Below are positions 1-10,638 of a stretch of 64,000 nt of DNA, piece after piece. The notes under the pieces are model-generated. The model was given only the letters and a program-made list of their open reading frames with translations. It was not told the origin of the DNA and made no database searches. A program made the translations under genes and the position numbers. How positions within the stretch are numbered: the first letter of the stretch is position 1; every line of letters begins with the position of its first letter. Location: positions 8,184,001 to 8,248,000 of the forward strand of contig CM033121.1 of assembly GCA_019321725.1 (NCBI GenBank), in the 5' to 3' direction. Origin of the DNA: Paulownia fortunei. Its lineage: Eukaryota > Streptophyta > Magnoliopsida > Lamiales > Paulowniaceae.

Positions 1-656
1 AACTGCTCGAAATCCGAGAACAGCCCATCATCCAGAGCCGCGCTGCGCCCACTATCAAACAACGCCTCGGGCTCCCCCTCTTCAACAACCTCCGCCGCAG
101 CCGTCTCCACCGCTGCCGCAGGCGCCAAAGCCAAAGACAACCGACCACCCATCTCCACCTCCTCTTCACCACCACCACCACCTCCGCCGCCGCCGCCGCC
201 GCCGTCAAGAATATCATAAACCTCCCTATCAAAAAACCCAGGCAACTTCCTCTCCCTCCTCAAGTCATTCCTCATAACCCAAAACGACTCAGTCTCCTCC
301 CTTATCTTTGACTCCCACTCTTTTATCTTCTTGAAATCTCCGGCTAAATTGCTCCATCTCTTCCTGCACTGAACCGGCCCCCGATTCACCCCGTGTCTCT
401 TGCAGTAGGAAGAAATCGATGCCCACTTCGGTTCGATGTGACCCGACCCGAAAGCAGACCCGGATGTGCGGCCTCTCCTAACCCGATTTTCGGCCACCCT
501 TTTACCCTGAATGAGCACGAGGATTTCTTGTCTAGTCCAACGTGGCAGCCGCGCTGTTTTGTTTCCTTCATCACCAGCGCCATCTCCGGAGGGTTGACGG
601 CCGTCTGCTCCGCCGTCAACGGGTCCCGGACCTAGACTCAGCTGCTGTAGCGCCAT
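1..656 (-). CDS. ASR3-like: Trihelix transcription factor, ASR3-like, 5' part (partial)
   Basis: An ATG on the minus strand at 656-654 opens a frame with no stop to the window edge (218 codons), so the 3' end lies outside. The protein starts MALQQLSLGPGP and has a trihelix (GT/Myb-like) DNA-binding domain at about residues 37-115, with Trp40, Trp78 and Trp101 in the usual places, followed by a basic/acidic helix to about 150. A run of 12 glycines (152-163) leads to LSLAL at 173-177, an LxLxL EAR repression motif, then an acidic Ala/Glu-rich tail. The order matches Arabidopsis ASR3 (SH4-related trihelix subfamily), known as a nuclear repressor of immune genes and a MAP-kinase target. A role here is inferred from that similarity. 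The region is far more GC-rich than its surroundings, as expected of a live exon. The family call is strong; orthology is less certain. Confidence 0.9.
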   Translation of the reverse strand, partial: MALQQLSLGPGPVDGGADGRQPSGDGAGDEGNKTARLPRWTRQEILVLIQGKRVAENRVRRGRTSGSAFGSGHIEPKWASISSYCKRHGVNRGPVQCRKRWSNLAGDFKKIKEWESKIREETESFWVMRNDLRRERKLPGFFDREVYDILDGGGGGGGGGGGGEEEVEMGGRLSLALAPAAAVETAAAEVVEEGEPEALFDSGRSAALDDGLFSDFEQ

Positions 657-842
657 TTGAAAGATCACGTGACTGTAACTTTATAAACTTTGGTAGTTAT
701 CAAAGTCACGTGGGTAACGGGACTAGTTTTAAGAAACGGCGTTTTCTTTTAACGGCGTTTTTCCTTCGGGAAGAGGAAGAGGGGAGGGAGGGAGGTTTTT
801 TCTTTTTCTTTTTCTTTTTCTTTATAATTTTCTGTGGGGGAC
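657..842 (-). promoter_or_regulatory. Proximal upstream/5' leader region of the ASR3-like gene with two G-boxes
   Basis: Two perfect CACGTG G-boxes lie at 666-671 and 707-712, 41 bp apart, just upstream of the start codon at 656. G-boxes are bound by bHLH and bZIP factors. Read on the minus strand, 773-795 is pyrimidine-rich (a plant Y-patch or leader feature), next to a (CTTTTT)n/(AAAAAG)n run at 797-823. A TTTATAAA at 680-687 is too close to the ATG to be a confident TATA box. The transcription start is not known, so the G-boxes could be in the promoter or the 5' UTR. Confidence 0.5.
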
Positions 843-3286
843 TTTAATCTATGGGCAAAAGAGGAGAGATAACCCTTAAACAAGATGATGATGATACTAA
901 TAGGGGCTTGATTTTGTATTAGTGATGATGATTAAGATTAGGCTTATCTTTTACTTTAATCTTTGGGCTAATGAATGGTATGATATTCAATAATTATTCC
1001 CATAATGAGGTTACTTTCTCAACTTGAGGTTTGAATGGACATATATATTAAGGGCACTCTCTCAAGTAATTGACAAAATATATTGTTGTCTTACTATTTG
1101 AGAGTCACTTTCTCTTTTGTGGAATTTTTGAGAATACGCGTGTTAGTTGAAAGATTTTATTTTTTTTGTCGTATTTTAGTTTTACTTTTTATTTAATTGT
1201 ATTGAGTAAAATTTATATAAGTTAAAAAATGGGATTTTATTATCCAATTCTACCTAATCTTTTTTAGTCAAAATATACCTTGAATTACTTTTCATTTACT
1301 TCTTTTCATTTAAGATGATACAAATAATGTTCCAAAAAGATAAAGATTGTGGCATGGTTGGTAATTGAGAGTCAATGGGGACTGGAGGCAACCATAACTG
1401 GCATAGAAATTAGAGGTTATGGATGGGACCTTATCCTATGTTCACTAAGTTTTTTTTTTTTTTTTTTTCACCACTTTTGCCTTGTTTTCCACCTTTAAAA
1501 TCTTAAAGAATCATTAGCCATATAATCTTTTTGCTTAACGCCAATAAATGGTCCCCCAATAAAGGAAGGGCCACTTTTGGTTGTTTGGAGTCTTTGGACA
1601 AATTGCCCCATTGACAAGTAAATTTCCATTATTGTTTATAAAAGCCCATTTTTCTTTACTTTTGAGACTCAAATGCCCTTGGCCCCAAGAGTGCATATCA
1701 CACCATTAGTATAATGGGAGATTTCAATGGAATGGGTCTTTAAGCACTTATCTCATAATTTTTGACATTAAGGGTAGGGGTTAGTACAATGTCATATTCT
1801 CCTTGTGATACTGTGGGGACCAAGCCACCAAATGGATTGCCAATTTTTGTACACCATCTGATTAGGAATTATTGCTGGGAGTATATAACTATGTGGTAGC
1901 TAAATTTGTATTTGTACACTTCTTGCAACGTCTTAACTTCCAAATTATTTGTTCTTTTTTGCATTATAGATATAAGATTGTAGATGTATATGAACTGTAT
2001 CACTTATTGAATGTCAATCTATACAAACAAAATATGTAGAACATTGTTTGATTTTGTGCTGATGCCAGTAGAATTGATTTTGGTGATTTACAACAATCAC
2101 AACGAAAATGAAAACAGTCAAAAAGCTCAAGAAATTAAAGCCCCATTTGTAGCCTGGCTTAATTTACTTGTTCGTGAGAGTTAGAGTTCAAAGAGAAAAA
2201 AAGTTGGGGTGTGAGAGCAAAATATTGTTAGGCGAAAAGAGAAAAAAGAAAAAAAGAAAAAATTTTAAAGTCCCAATTATCAAGAATGACGTGGCATCCA
2301 CAATTCCACGGGTAAATTCCAATATACCCTGTGAAATATGAAAAATATATATAAAAAAAATTCTTTTAAAAAAAAGACCAATTAAACAATAAATACCTTA
2401 TGATTTTAAAAAAAAATGCATATCCCTACTCAAATTAACCGCGGATTGTATTAAAAAAGAGAGTAAAATACTCTCAATCTTTTTACATTTAAAGTCCAAT
2501 TATTTTTTTTACTGTTTGACCTTTTTTAATTTTATTTAATTTATGTTATTATTAATCTTTTCTCATCTATACATTCGGGTTCTACCTAAACTTATATCAA
2601 ACTCATTTTGTTCGGAGTGAGTTGAGGGCATCTAAATGGGTAATGGGGCAGGTAACAAATTTGATTTTTAAAACGAGTCGAATTTAAAATGGATAATATA
2701 TCTATTAAATGCTCCATATATAGTATTTATATAGGTTTTTTTTCCTCCATTTACTCTAGTCCACTGCATCCACTTCTTTAGACTTCTGCTTTCTAATTTT
2801 TTCTAATATTTAGTTCTCCTTCCAAAAAACAACTCTTAGTTCATTTCCTAACATTTTCTCTGCTTGTAGTTTTTTATATCTCCACAGCCACCCTACCGCC
2901 CATGAGTTTTTAGTGTGTGGAGAGGCTTTTCACCCCTCCCTCCCGGCACCACCCCTAGTCACCGACTCACTAAGTTAAAATGATGATGACTAAGGATGAG
3001 AGAACAAAGCACAATCTTATTCTCGGAATCTTGGCAAGAGAGGAAGGAATCTTGGCAAGAGGGAAGGCTTTGTCCTGCCTTATGATTATGAAGTTATTGC
3101 TTCTTCTTCTAATTTTTTTTTTCTTAGGGACTTCAAGTAGAGAATCTAATACTTTCAGATTTGAAAGAGGAGTACTTTTTTATCATTGTTTCTCAACTAA
3201 TTGGCTTATTGTTGGCTTGTTTGCGGGTTCACTCGTGGGATTTGAATTGGGGCGGGATGAGGCGGGCTTTATATCAATATGAGAGA
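843..3286. other. Intergenic DNA, no gene seen
   Basis: AT-rich DNA with a poly-T run near 1449-1468 and stops in all frames. The open frame at 2980-3282 has low-complexity composition and matches nothing I recognise. The segment just left of the retroelement (2880-2960) is C-rich, resembling the C-rich DNA right of it (6960-7210). Much of this interval could be upstream DNA of the ASR3-like gene. Confidence 0.5.
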
Positions 3287-4040
3287 TGTAACACAAATTT
3301 TATTATTTGCAAAAATTACAAATAAGAAAAATAGTATAAATATAATTTTATTGAATTTAATGAATACATGTAAATACAATCTCCATTGATACTCTGATTT
3401 TTCTCTGCAAGAAATGTTGGTTTTGTGCATTTGATAACTTTTTTACAGAATCGAACCTTCGATCTCCTTCAAGGTTAACTTGATTTTCAATAACGTTAAT
3501 TTGAGGGTTTAACAACTTAATTTCAAATTAAACGCCATGATTTGACGAGCTCCACGATAAATATCTTGTTTTTCGCCTTAAACATCGTGGATCTCCTTGA
3601 ATTTGATGGACTTGGGTTGATATAACTTCTTCCAACACATTTTTTGATTGAACTTCTTTTTCTTCTCAACTTATATTTAACTTTTTGGATATGAACTCAA
3701 TTTATACTTATAGAATGAGGGCTCTTGCCTTTTTTACTTAATGACATGAAACGATTTGATTAGTTTTTTATGATTTGATAGACATTTACTATCTTAATCA
3801 CAAAATATGATTTGAATTACCATAATATTGGTATTCACTTCTATAATTTATAATATACGATCTTTGTTGCCAAAATATCATAATTTGACAAATGATAATA
3901 TTTAATTTTATCAATAAAATAATTTATTTAATTTTTGAGATTTAATGACAATTCCAAAAATAAATAAAAATATAAAATTGATAAGTTAAAATTTATTACC
4001 ATGCCAGTACATAATTGGCTGCAAATTTTCCATGTCTACA
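3287..4040 (-). repeat. 3' LTR of the gag-only retroelement
   Basis: It matches 6201-6953 along its whole length with scattered substitutions and small indels. The plus-strand boundaries are TGTAACAC at the left and CATGTCTACA at the right. Confidence 0.85.
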
Positions 4041-4122
4041 AATGCCCCTTCGAGACTTGTTCATATGCATCCAATGGATATGAAAAATGAACAAGTCTGA
4101 AAATCTTTTGAATTGATTTGAA

Positions 4123-4715
4123 CATATAGATAGTTTATCCTTATATCAAGGAGTTATTGACTCGATTTGACTTTATAGATAGTTTATACTTGTAGCAAGA
4201 AATCTTCATTTGAATTTAAAATTTGTAGATAGTTTATACTCGTATCAAGGAGTCTCAATTTGAATTTAAAATTTGTTAGATAGTTTATACTCGTATCAAT
4301 GAGTCTTCATTTGAATTTAAAATTTGTAGATAGTTTATACTCGTATTAAAGAATATTCATTTGAATTTGACCTCTAGATATTTTATACTCATGTCAAGGA
4401 GTATTTTATTTGATTTGACTTGTAGACCTTTTATACTCATGTCAAGGAGTATTTCATTTGAATTTGAATTTGAATTTGAATTTGAATTTGAATTTGTAGA
4501 TAGTTTATACTCGTATCAAGGAGTTTTTATTTGGATTTGACTTATAAACCTTTTATACTATTGTCAAGGAGTGCTTCATTTGATTTGATTTGTAGACCTT
4601 TTATACTCATATCAAGGAGCTTTACTGACAGTTTATACTCTTATCAAGGAACACTTGAGAAAACTTCAATTTGAAAATTTTAGATAGTTTATACTTGTAT
4701 TTAGGAGCATTAGAA
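4123..4715. repeat. About 50-bp tandem repeat array (12 units)
   Basis: Units are anchored by a motif like AGATAGTTTATAC, starting near 4128, 4177, 4227, 4278, 4328, 4376, 4424, 4498, 4546, 4594, 4626 and 4682. The usual period is 48-51 bp. One unit is lengthened to 74 bp by about six copies of the hexamer GAATTT (4455-4495), and one is shortened to about 32 bp. A second sub-type reads AGACCTTTTATAC instead. The array lies inside the retroelement between gag and the 3' LTR. Confidence 0.9.
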
Positions 4716-6062
4716 AGTCGAAGTCAGCAGTTGTTGCATATGATACTGCATTTTTTTCATCTTCATCATCACTGACATCACTTAGGCATTCTTGTTTGTC
4801 AAAATTCATGCTTAACTCAATGGCATGTGCACGAGTTGCCAAGTCTCCAAAAGTTTTTGGTTTAATTCCTTGAAGTATGTAGCAGAGACCCAATTGCATT
4901 CTTTGAATATATATCTCAATTGTAGAAGTTTCTAACAAAGTATCTTTACAATTCAAAGATAAATTTCTTCAATTATTGATATATTCAAGCATGGACTCAT
5001 CTTCATTTTGTCTTAAGTTAGCAAGTTTAACTATACTAACAGCACGATGGGTGCTATAAAAGCAATTGAGAAATTCTTGTTCCAATTGCTCCCAACTATC
5101 AATTGAGTTTGCCTCCAGGTTGGTATACCAATCAAATGTATTTTTTTATCAATGAACGAACAAATTGCTTAACAAGATAGTTCCCATATATTCCAGCATT
5201 GTTGCACGTCTCAATAAATGAGCTATATGTTGCTTCGGGTTTCCTTTGCCATCATTGCTGAAATTTTAAGGGTTGATAGTCAACTGCATCTTCAAATTGT
5301 CAATTCTCTTAGTGTATGGTTTGACATAAGTCAAAGATAATTTGGAGTTTCCATCGAATTTGTCATTGATAGTCTCAGTAATACACTCTTTCAGTTAGTA
5401 AATAGGAATCAACTCTTCAGATGAAACTTTCAACTCTTTAGATGACACATCTTTTTCACTTGATTGTTGCTTTATAGACGCCTCAATTTCGTCATGAGCT
5501 TCAATTTATTTGCCCATTACGCGACTAGTATCAGGATTGTCCACTTTGTTCATCAACTTCATGATTTGAAAGTCTTGTTCTTGAATATATTTCGTGAGTT
5601 CCTTAACAACCTTCATCAAATTTGCAATTTACTCTTCTATTAAAGTAGTTTGGACTACCATAACTATTGCAACTTCAAAATTTGAGTTTGCAGCAGATTC
5701 GTGCATCGTAGTTGGATTTAGCAACTCTTTCTCCGCAATTTCTATTTCTTGCTTTGCCCCCAGCTTTAGTGGAAATTTGATTGGCAATGTCAAAATACCA
5801 TATTCTCTTGACCCATCATGCTTGTATTTTGGAGTGGTGGCTTCATGGTTCGACAAAATACCATCTTCTTTAACCCCATCATACTTGTGTTTTGGAGTAG
5901 TGTTTTCATGGCTCGGCAATACAACATCTTGTCTTACCCCTTTATGCTTGTATTTTGGAGTGGTTGCTCTATGGCTCGACAAAACACCATCTTCTTTTGC
6001 CTCTCCATGCTTGTGTTTTGGATTGGTGGCTTCAGAACTCGACAAAATATCATTTTTTTTTG
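4666..6062 (-). pseudogene. gag: Ty3/gypsy gag relic
   Basis: Minus-strand reading in several frames gives a recognisable plant Ty3 gag. From about 5330 down to 5160 it has the conserved stretch around GKGNPKQH and FIETCNNAGIYG; then a region equivalent to the SWEQLEQEFLNRF segment near 5100; and finally LCYILQGIKPKTF and LATRAH at 4880-4810, followed by an acidic tail. The N-terminal part (5629-6045, 138 codons open) is mostly four 21-residue repeats. Stops and frameshifts break the frame at several places (for example near 4960 and 5300-5600). Gag forms the particle that packages element RNA in the cytoplasm; this one cannot make full-length protein. No zinc knuckle or protease follows. Confidence 0.8.
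5791..6042 (-). repeat. Four coding 63-bp repeats (21-residue peptide repeat)
   Basis: In the frame starting at 6045, residues 2-22, 23-43, 44-64 and 65-85 are four copies of a 21-residue unit with core TTPKYKH and a DGIL-type end. A remnant of a fifth unit (KKNDIL) precedes it near 6070-6046 behind a stop. The units vary at about a third of positions but keep the Pro-Lys-x-Lys-His core and the acidic-hydrophobic end. Confidence 0.85.
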
Positions 6063-6175
6063 CCCTCTAATGCCTTTACATAAGAAATTTGACATTTGTG
6101 AAGTTGGAATGATTGTCTTTCATCTCCACTTGAACTTCAAACTTGATTTGCAAAGAAGAGATGAGAGGTAGAGAT

Positions 6176-6194
6176 GGTCCCATCGGGCGTGCCA
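6176..6194 (-). other. Primer-binding site of the gag-only retroelement
   Basis: On the minus strand, six bases after the 5' LTR, the sequence reads TGGCACGCCCGATGGGACC. It begins with the TGG expected of a site pairing with a tRNA 3' CCA end, and it resembles the TGGCACGCCCGGTGGGAC type seen in many plant Ty3 elements. The primer tRNA was not identified. Confidence 0.7.
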
Positions 6195-6200
6195 AAAATT

Positions 6201-6953
6201 TGTAACATAAATTTCGTTGTTTGCAAAAATTACAAACAAGAAAAATAATACAAATATAATTTTATTGAATTTAATGAAAATATGTGAATACAATCTCTAT
6301 TAATCCTCTGATTTTTCTTTGCAAAAAATGTTGACTTTATGGATTTGGTAACTTTTTTATGGAATCGAATCTCTGATCTCCTCTAAGGTTAACTTGATTT
6401 TCAATAACATTAATTTGAGGGTTTAATAATTTAATCTCAAATTAAATGCCATGATTTAATGAGTTCTGCGATGAATGTCTTGCTTTTCCCCTTAAACACC
6501 GTGAATTTCCTTAAATTTGATGGACTTGGGTTGAGAGAACTTCTTCCAACATCTTTCTTGATTGGACTTCTTCTTCTTCTCAACTTGTGTTTAACTTGTT
6601 GGATATGATCCTTATTTATACTTGTAGAATGATGGCTCTTGTCTTTCTTACTTGATGACATGGAAGAATTTGATTGTTTTTTTATGATTTAATAGACATT
6701 TACTACTTTAATCACAAGATGTGATTTGAATTACCATAATATTTGTATTCACTTTTATAATTTGCAACATACGATCTTTATTTTCAAAATATCATAATTT
6801 GACATGGTAATATTTAATTTTATCAATAAAATATTTTATTTAATTTTTGAAATTTAATGATAATTCTAAAAATAAATAAAAATATAAAATTGATAAGTTA
6901 AAATTTATTACATATGTCAATGTATAATTGGTTACAAATTTTCCATGTCTACA
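6201..6953 (-). repeat. 5' LTR of the gag-only retroelement
   Basis: Partner of 3287-4040, with boundaries TGTAACATAA and CATGTCTACA on the plus strand. An open frame at 6437-6661 inside it is a chance reading. Confidence 0.85.
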
Positions 6954-7384
6954 TGAGGGTCTCAAGTTTGACCAAACTCATCCGTAATCATCTCCTTCAT
7001 CCCTACCACCCATCTCCCCCACCACTCCACCCCCCAACCAAAGAATAGATCCCTTCGCCTACCCACCACCTTAATATGTGCCAACAATGCCCTTACTCTA
7101 GCAGCAACACCTTCCCCTGCCACCTAGCCCGTGGAACCTCCCTTCCATCTCCATCTCACAAACTAAAGACCCCTCTACCTAGTTCCACCCGCCCTAAGAT
7201 TCGCCACTCCCCACCCTTTCTGACTCTCTATATTTATCTTATGTATATGAATGTAGATTTTAATAAACATATATGTGATAAAGTAAAAAAATATATAAAA
7301 ATATATATATATATATGTGCGTATTTATATATATATTTTATTGAGTACTTATGAATAATGTAGTATAATTTATAAAATGTGAAA
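6954..7384. other. C-rich then AT-rich DNA, no gene seen
   Basis: 6960-7210 is unusually C-rich (many CCACC and CTCC runs) and then passes into (TA)n-like sequence at 7290-7340. The frame at 7076-7354 follows this composition and resembles no known protein. Confidence 0.4.
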
Positions 7385-8852
7385 GTTGGACCATTGATTT
7401 AAATCAAATAAGATGTGGCCCATTGATTTATATCAATCAACATGCGACCGCTCATATATATCAAGCAAGATCCAATAATTTATAAATATGGGCATAAATA
7501 TCATTTTATTGAAAAACCAAAACAAAATGCACAAACACACTTCTATACCATAACTCTTGCCTTAAATATGTACTTTGCACCTTTTTTAGAATTACAAGGT
7601 ATTTAATTGACCTTTTTCTTGTAGGGTTTTGTTTTTTTTTCAAACATTTCATGTTTCAAGGGGATAAATTGGAATTAACCCACAATTCCACATAACATAG
7701 TTAATAATACAATTTTTGAAACGCATTCAATTATAGTACTTTATTTTTTTCTTTTTCATATGGTGACAAGTGACAACTTTGTAAAATGTACAATTTTGCC
7801 TCAAAATAGGCCAATTGAGCAATGTAACAATAGCTGACCCAAATTAGAAGCCCATGTTTTTGGGCTCCATTAGCAAGATAATAATGAGACTGTACAGTAA
7901 AAAAAACTAAGTATATCAGCTAACTACTAACCATTACGAATCCATCCAATTATAAGTAATGAAAAATAAATTCGCAAAACTATAAGTAGGATTATGCTCG
8001 AGACTCGTTCCAATTGATTGACCCAATCAAATTTATACTATATATTTGATACGAACCTTTAATATTTGTTATCCGTTTGTAAATTTGGTTGATAGCTAGG
8101 AAACATATATATTGTAAATTGTTCTAATTTACATGAGCGCGCCACTACAGTAACATTGCAAAGATCCAAAGGCAATCTGAACATCAGGTTGCTAGTTGCA
8201 ATTTCCAGCCACTTGTGGGTCATTTACGTTAAATATTTGGATGGACTAGATGCTTGCACTCGATCTACAATAGAATCACCATCTTTGACATTGTCTTTAA
8301 GCTGAAATACATATTATCACTATAGCATTATTGTAAGAAAGAAAAATTGTAAATATACTTACCATTCAAGTTACTATTATGATTAGGATTGAAAATAAAA
8401 TAAATAACTCGATACTCGATTTGTAATCGATGAAACTCGATTCAACCTTGAATTAATAAATTAAAAAAAGATAAAATATGTGTAAAAAAAATTAAACTAT
8501 TCGAGTTTGACTTGTTTTATAATAAAACCAACCAAATTCAAATATAATTTTAAATTCAATAAAAAATATATGGTATCTTGTTCAGGTTTAATTACACTCT
8601 AATTATGATCATAACTATTAACTTCTTGATTAGTATGTCATACTATATCTAAAATTCGTTAATGTAATTATGCATATCCATTGAACATTAGGACGATCCG
8701 TTTCTTTTCCTCCTTATCATTATATCTCCCAGTCCAGAATCCTTTGAATTGCTGTAATATTTTCGACTCGATTACAAGTGTAAGCTATTTGCATCATGGT
8801 CACAATAAAACCCCAAAATATGATTGTCGCAATCCTGGAAAAATTATGTTGA
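7385..8852 (+). repeat. SOUL-unit upstream region, copy A (gene absent)
   Basis: This segment is homologous and collinear with the DNA upstream of the intact SOUL gene (29716-32557) and with copy C (48903-50381). Shared landmarks include ATTGATTTAAATCAAA (7394), ATCAAGCAAGATCCA (7460), CCCATGTTTTTGGGCTCCATTAG (7851), and AATTGCTGTAATATTTT followed by GACTCGATTACAA (8746-8779). Similarity stops near 8852, before the TATA region and coding exons, so copy A has no gene. It runs into DNA of a different kind that hosts the hAT element. Confidence 0.8.
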
Positions 8853-9195
8853 TTTATGATTTAACAAAAATCAATGTAGCTTAGTTCAGGTCATTTTAAT
8901 TTCGATCTAGGGTACTTTAGTTCATGATGACCTATCACACTAACATACATCAGGCTTACTAAGGTAACTCTCAAATAAAAGTTATCATATTTAAGTCAGT
9001 TCAGGTCAAAAAGTCGTATAAAACTAGAAAGCGAAGTGAATATATAAAGTAAAAAGTACCTTATGACAGTGAGGTATTTATAGTGATTGATCCATATGGA
9101 ACATACATGCTAAGAGCCGCATGTCACAATCCTGATGGTCATGACATCCCATCTAGCTAGTGCATCGATGGCTCTCATTTGGAGTCAGTCCGACT
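8853..9195. other. Flank of unknown origin left of the hAT element
   Basis: No coding frame. It is probably continuous with 27849-28240 once the hAT insertion is removed, because the 8-bp duplication links the two sides. Together they may be the leader or LTR of the gypsy-type relic at 28250-29600. That link is inference; I did not find the matching second LTR. Confidence 0.3.
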
Positions 9196-9420
9196 TAGGG
9201 GTTTGCACAATCCGACAAATCGGTTGAACCATACTGATACGAAATATTCAGTACTTACTGAATACCGAATCAAAAATTTGATTCAGTATTTGGTATTTAG
9301 TTTTTTAAATTTTTAGTATTCGGTACAATATTGGTAAATTGGTCTGGTATACCATATCGAATACCGAAACATTATATATTTATTTATTTATTAATTTTTT
9401 TCATTTAGGAATTTTGATTT

Positions 9421-9780
9421 TTGAGTTGTGACTTGAAGACCTTGACTTCCACATTCCATTCCACACCGACTTTCACTCTCTCTCTCTCTCATCGATCTCT
9501 CTGTCTCTCACATCCAATGACCATCACTCCAGCCATCGTCTCGTTGCTCTCCATCGAGCCACTAACTAGTGGCCACCACATTCTTCCGCCGTCAAGATCG
9601 CCACCACTCCACCAAAATTTTCAGTTCCTCTTTCTTGTCGCCTCAACCTTCGGCTCAAGCCTTCCTGCTCGTCACCAGTGGCCACCATTGATCATCTCTA
9701 CTTCACGCCAGGTGTTGATTGGGCATTCTTCCTCTAAGGCAAAAAACCCTAAATTTGAAAACCTTAGGACTCAAAAATAG
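9421..9780 (+). other. Probable 5' untranslated exon of the hAT transposase gene
   Basis: C/T-rich and relatively GC-rich, with a (TC)n run at 9476-9490. It ends AAAAATAG and is followed by GTAATT at 9781, a fair splice donor. An acceptor-like TCTCATTCTCAG lies at about 10627-10638, just before the transposase reading frame. The frame at 9421-9780 is open for 119 codons but of simple composition, so it is read here as leader rather than protein. Confidence 0.45.
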
Positions 9781-10638
9781 GTAATTACTCATTCTTCTGA
9801 TTTTTTTTCTCAATATGTTATAATTTCTGTCAATTAGCCTATGTTAAAGTTAGTATGTTTTAGGTCATCTTTTTTTATGTCAATAAGTCATGAATTCAAA
9901 ATACTGATAAAATTTAAAGGTCATTTATATTGATGCTGTGTTGTATATTGAAATTTTAATTATTGCTGAAATCATGCTAAAATTTAACTATATACACCTA
10001 CCATTGCTCATTGCTGTAAATCTTATCGGTGGCCAGTGGGATTTGATTTGTTTATATTTAATATTTCAAACCTGTTAGAAATTCTAGTTCAAGGAGATGT
10101 TGGTTAGAGTTACTGGGTAAATGTTATTTTACTTGTTGATGTGATAAAATTGAATTTGATCAAATCAGGTATGGGGTAAGCATTGAATATCTGTCTAATG
10201 AGTTGGCTTTTAGTTTAGCTACCAATGTTGACTTATTTATTTAGATTAAGCAATTTGTACAATAAATCAAATGACTTTGTTTTATAAACTACAAAATACT
10301 AAATAATTGATCTCATTATTTAATGACTTCATTTTAATGACTTATTAAATATTTTATACATTATGTCATGAAATTGATACATATTTCCTTTGTTTTAATG
10401 TATATTAAGTAATTTTAGGCTATGCAATTTGATTAAAAATCATTAAAAAGATATGTAATTTCAAACTACTAATGGGGACAAATAATGTTTGTTTACTGAA
10501 GATACGTTGTTTGTACATCATTAAAAATTGAGAACTTTAACTCTTTTGCAAACGAGTCTATCTTTTTTCTTTCATTTGCATCATTTATTTCCTGCTCATA
10601 CATTATCTCATTCCATTTATAATATTTTCTCATTCTCA

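Larger units (their letters stand above)
3287..6953 (-). mobile_element. Degenerate LTR retroelement with gag relic, no pol
   Basis: Two direct repeats of about 754 bp (3287-4040 and 6201-6953) bound the element. On the plus strand both begin TGTAACA and end GTCTACA, so both have TG...CA termini. The internal part carries a primer-binding-like site at 6176-6194 and gag on the minus strand, which sets the orientation: the right LTR is the 5' LTR. No protease, reverse transcriptase or integrase can be read; the gag relic runs straight into tandem repeats before the 3' LTR. The LTRs differ at many positions and I could not find a clean target duplication (flanks agaga and tgagg), so the insertion is old. 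The gag type places it with Ty3/gypsy. It is either a deletion derivative or a non-autonomous form. Confidence 0.85.

Noticed and set aside
386..635. Open frames on both strands (77 and 80 codons) over the trihelix gene
   Set aside because: They are out-of-frame shadows of the true minus-strand frame starting at 656, which runs off the window edge.
680..687. TTTATAAA as TATA box of the ASR3-like gene
   Set aside because: Only about 25 bp from the start codon, leaving almost no leader.
2980..3282. 100-codon plus-strand frame
   Set aside because: Low-complexity composition (Leu/Phe runs from poly-T), no recognisable family and no promoter context.
3448..3457. B-box-like GGTTCGATTC on the minus strand inside the LTR
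   Set aside because: No A box or tRNA cloverleaf around it; the partner LTR has a mutated version.
4123..4715. Possible CRISPR-like array
   Set aside because: Unit length and spacing vary, no unique spacers, and the context is a plant retroelement.
5594..6070. 158-codon plus-strand frame with repeated FGVV..W motifs
   Set aside because: It is the antisense of the repeated gag N-terminus; the gag reading fits a known family and the plus strand does not.
3282..6958. Target duplication agaga/tgagg for the gag-only element
   Set aside because: The five bases do not match well enough to claim.
7076..7354. 92-codon plus-strand frame
   Set aside because: Follows C-rich then (TA)n composition; not protein-like.
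9421..9780. 119-codon frame as a separate gene
   Set aside because: Ser/Leu/Pro-rich by (TC)n composition and placed where the hAT untranslated exon is expected.
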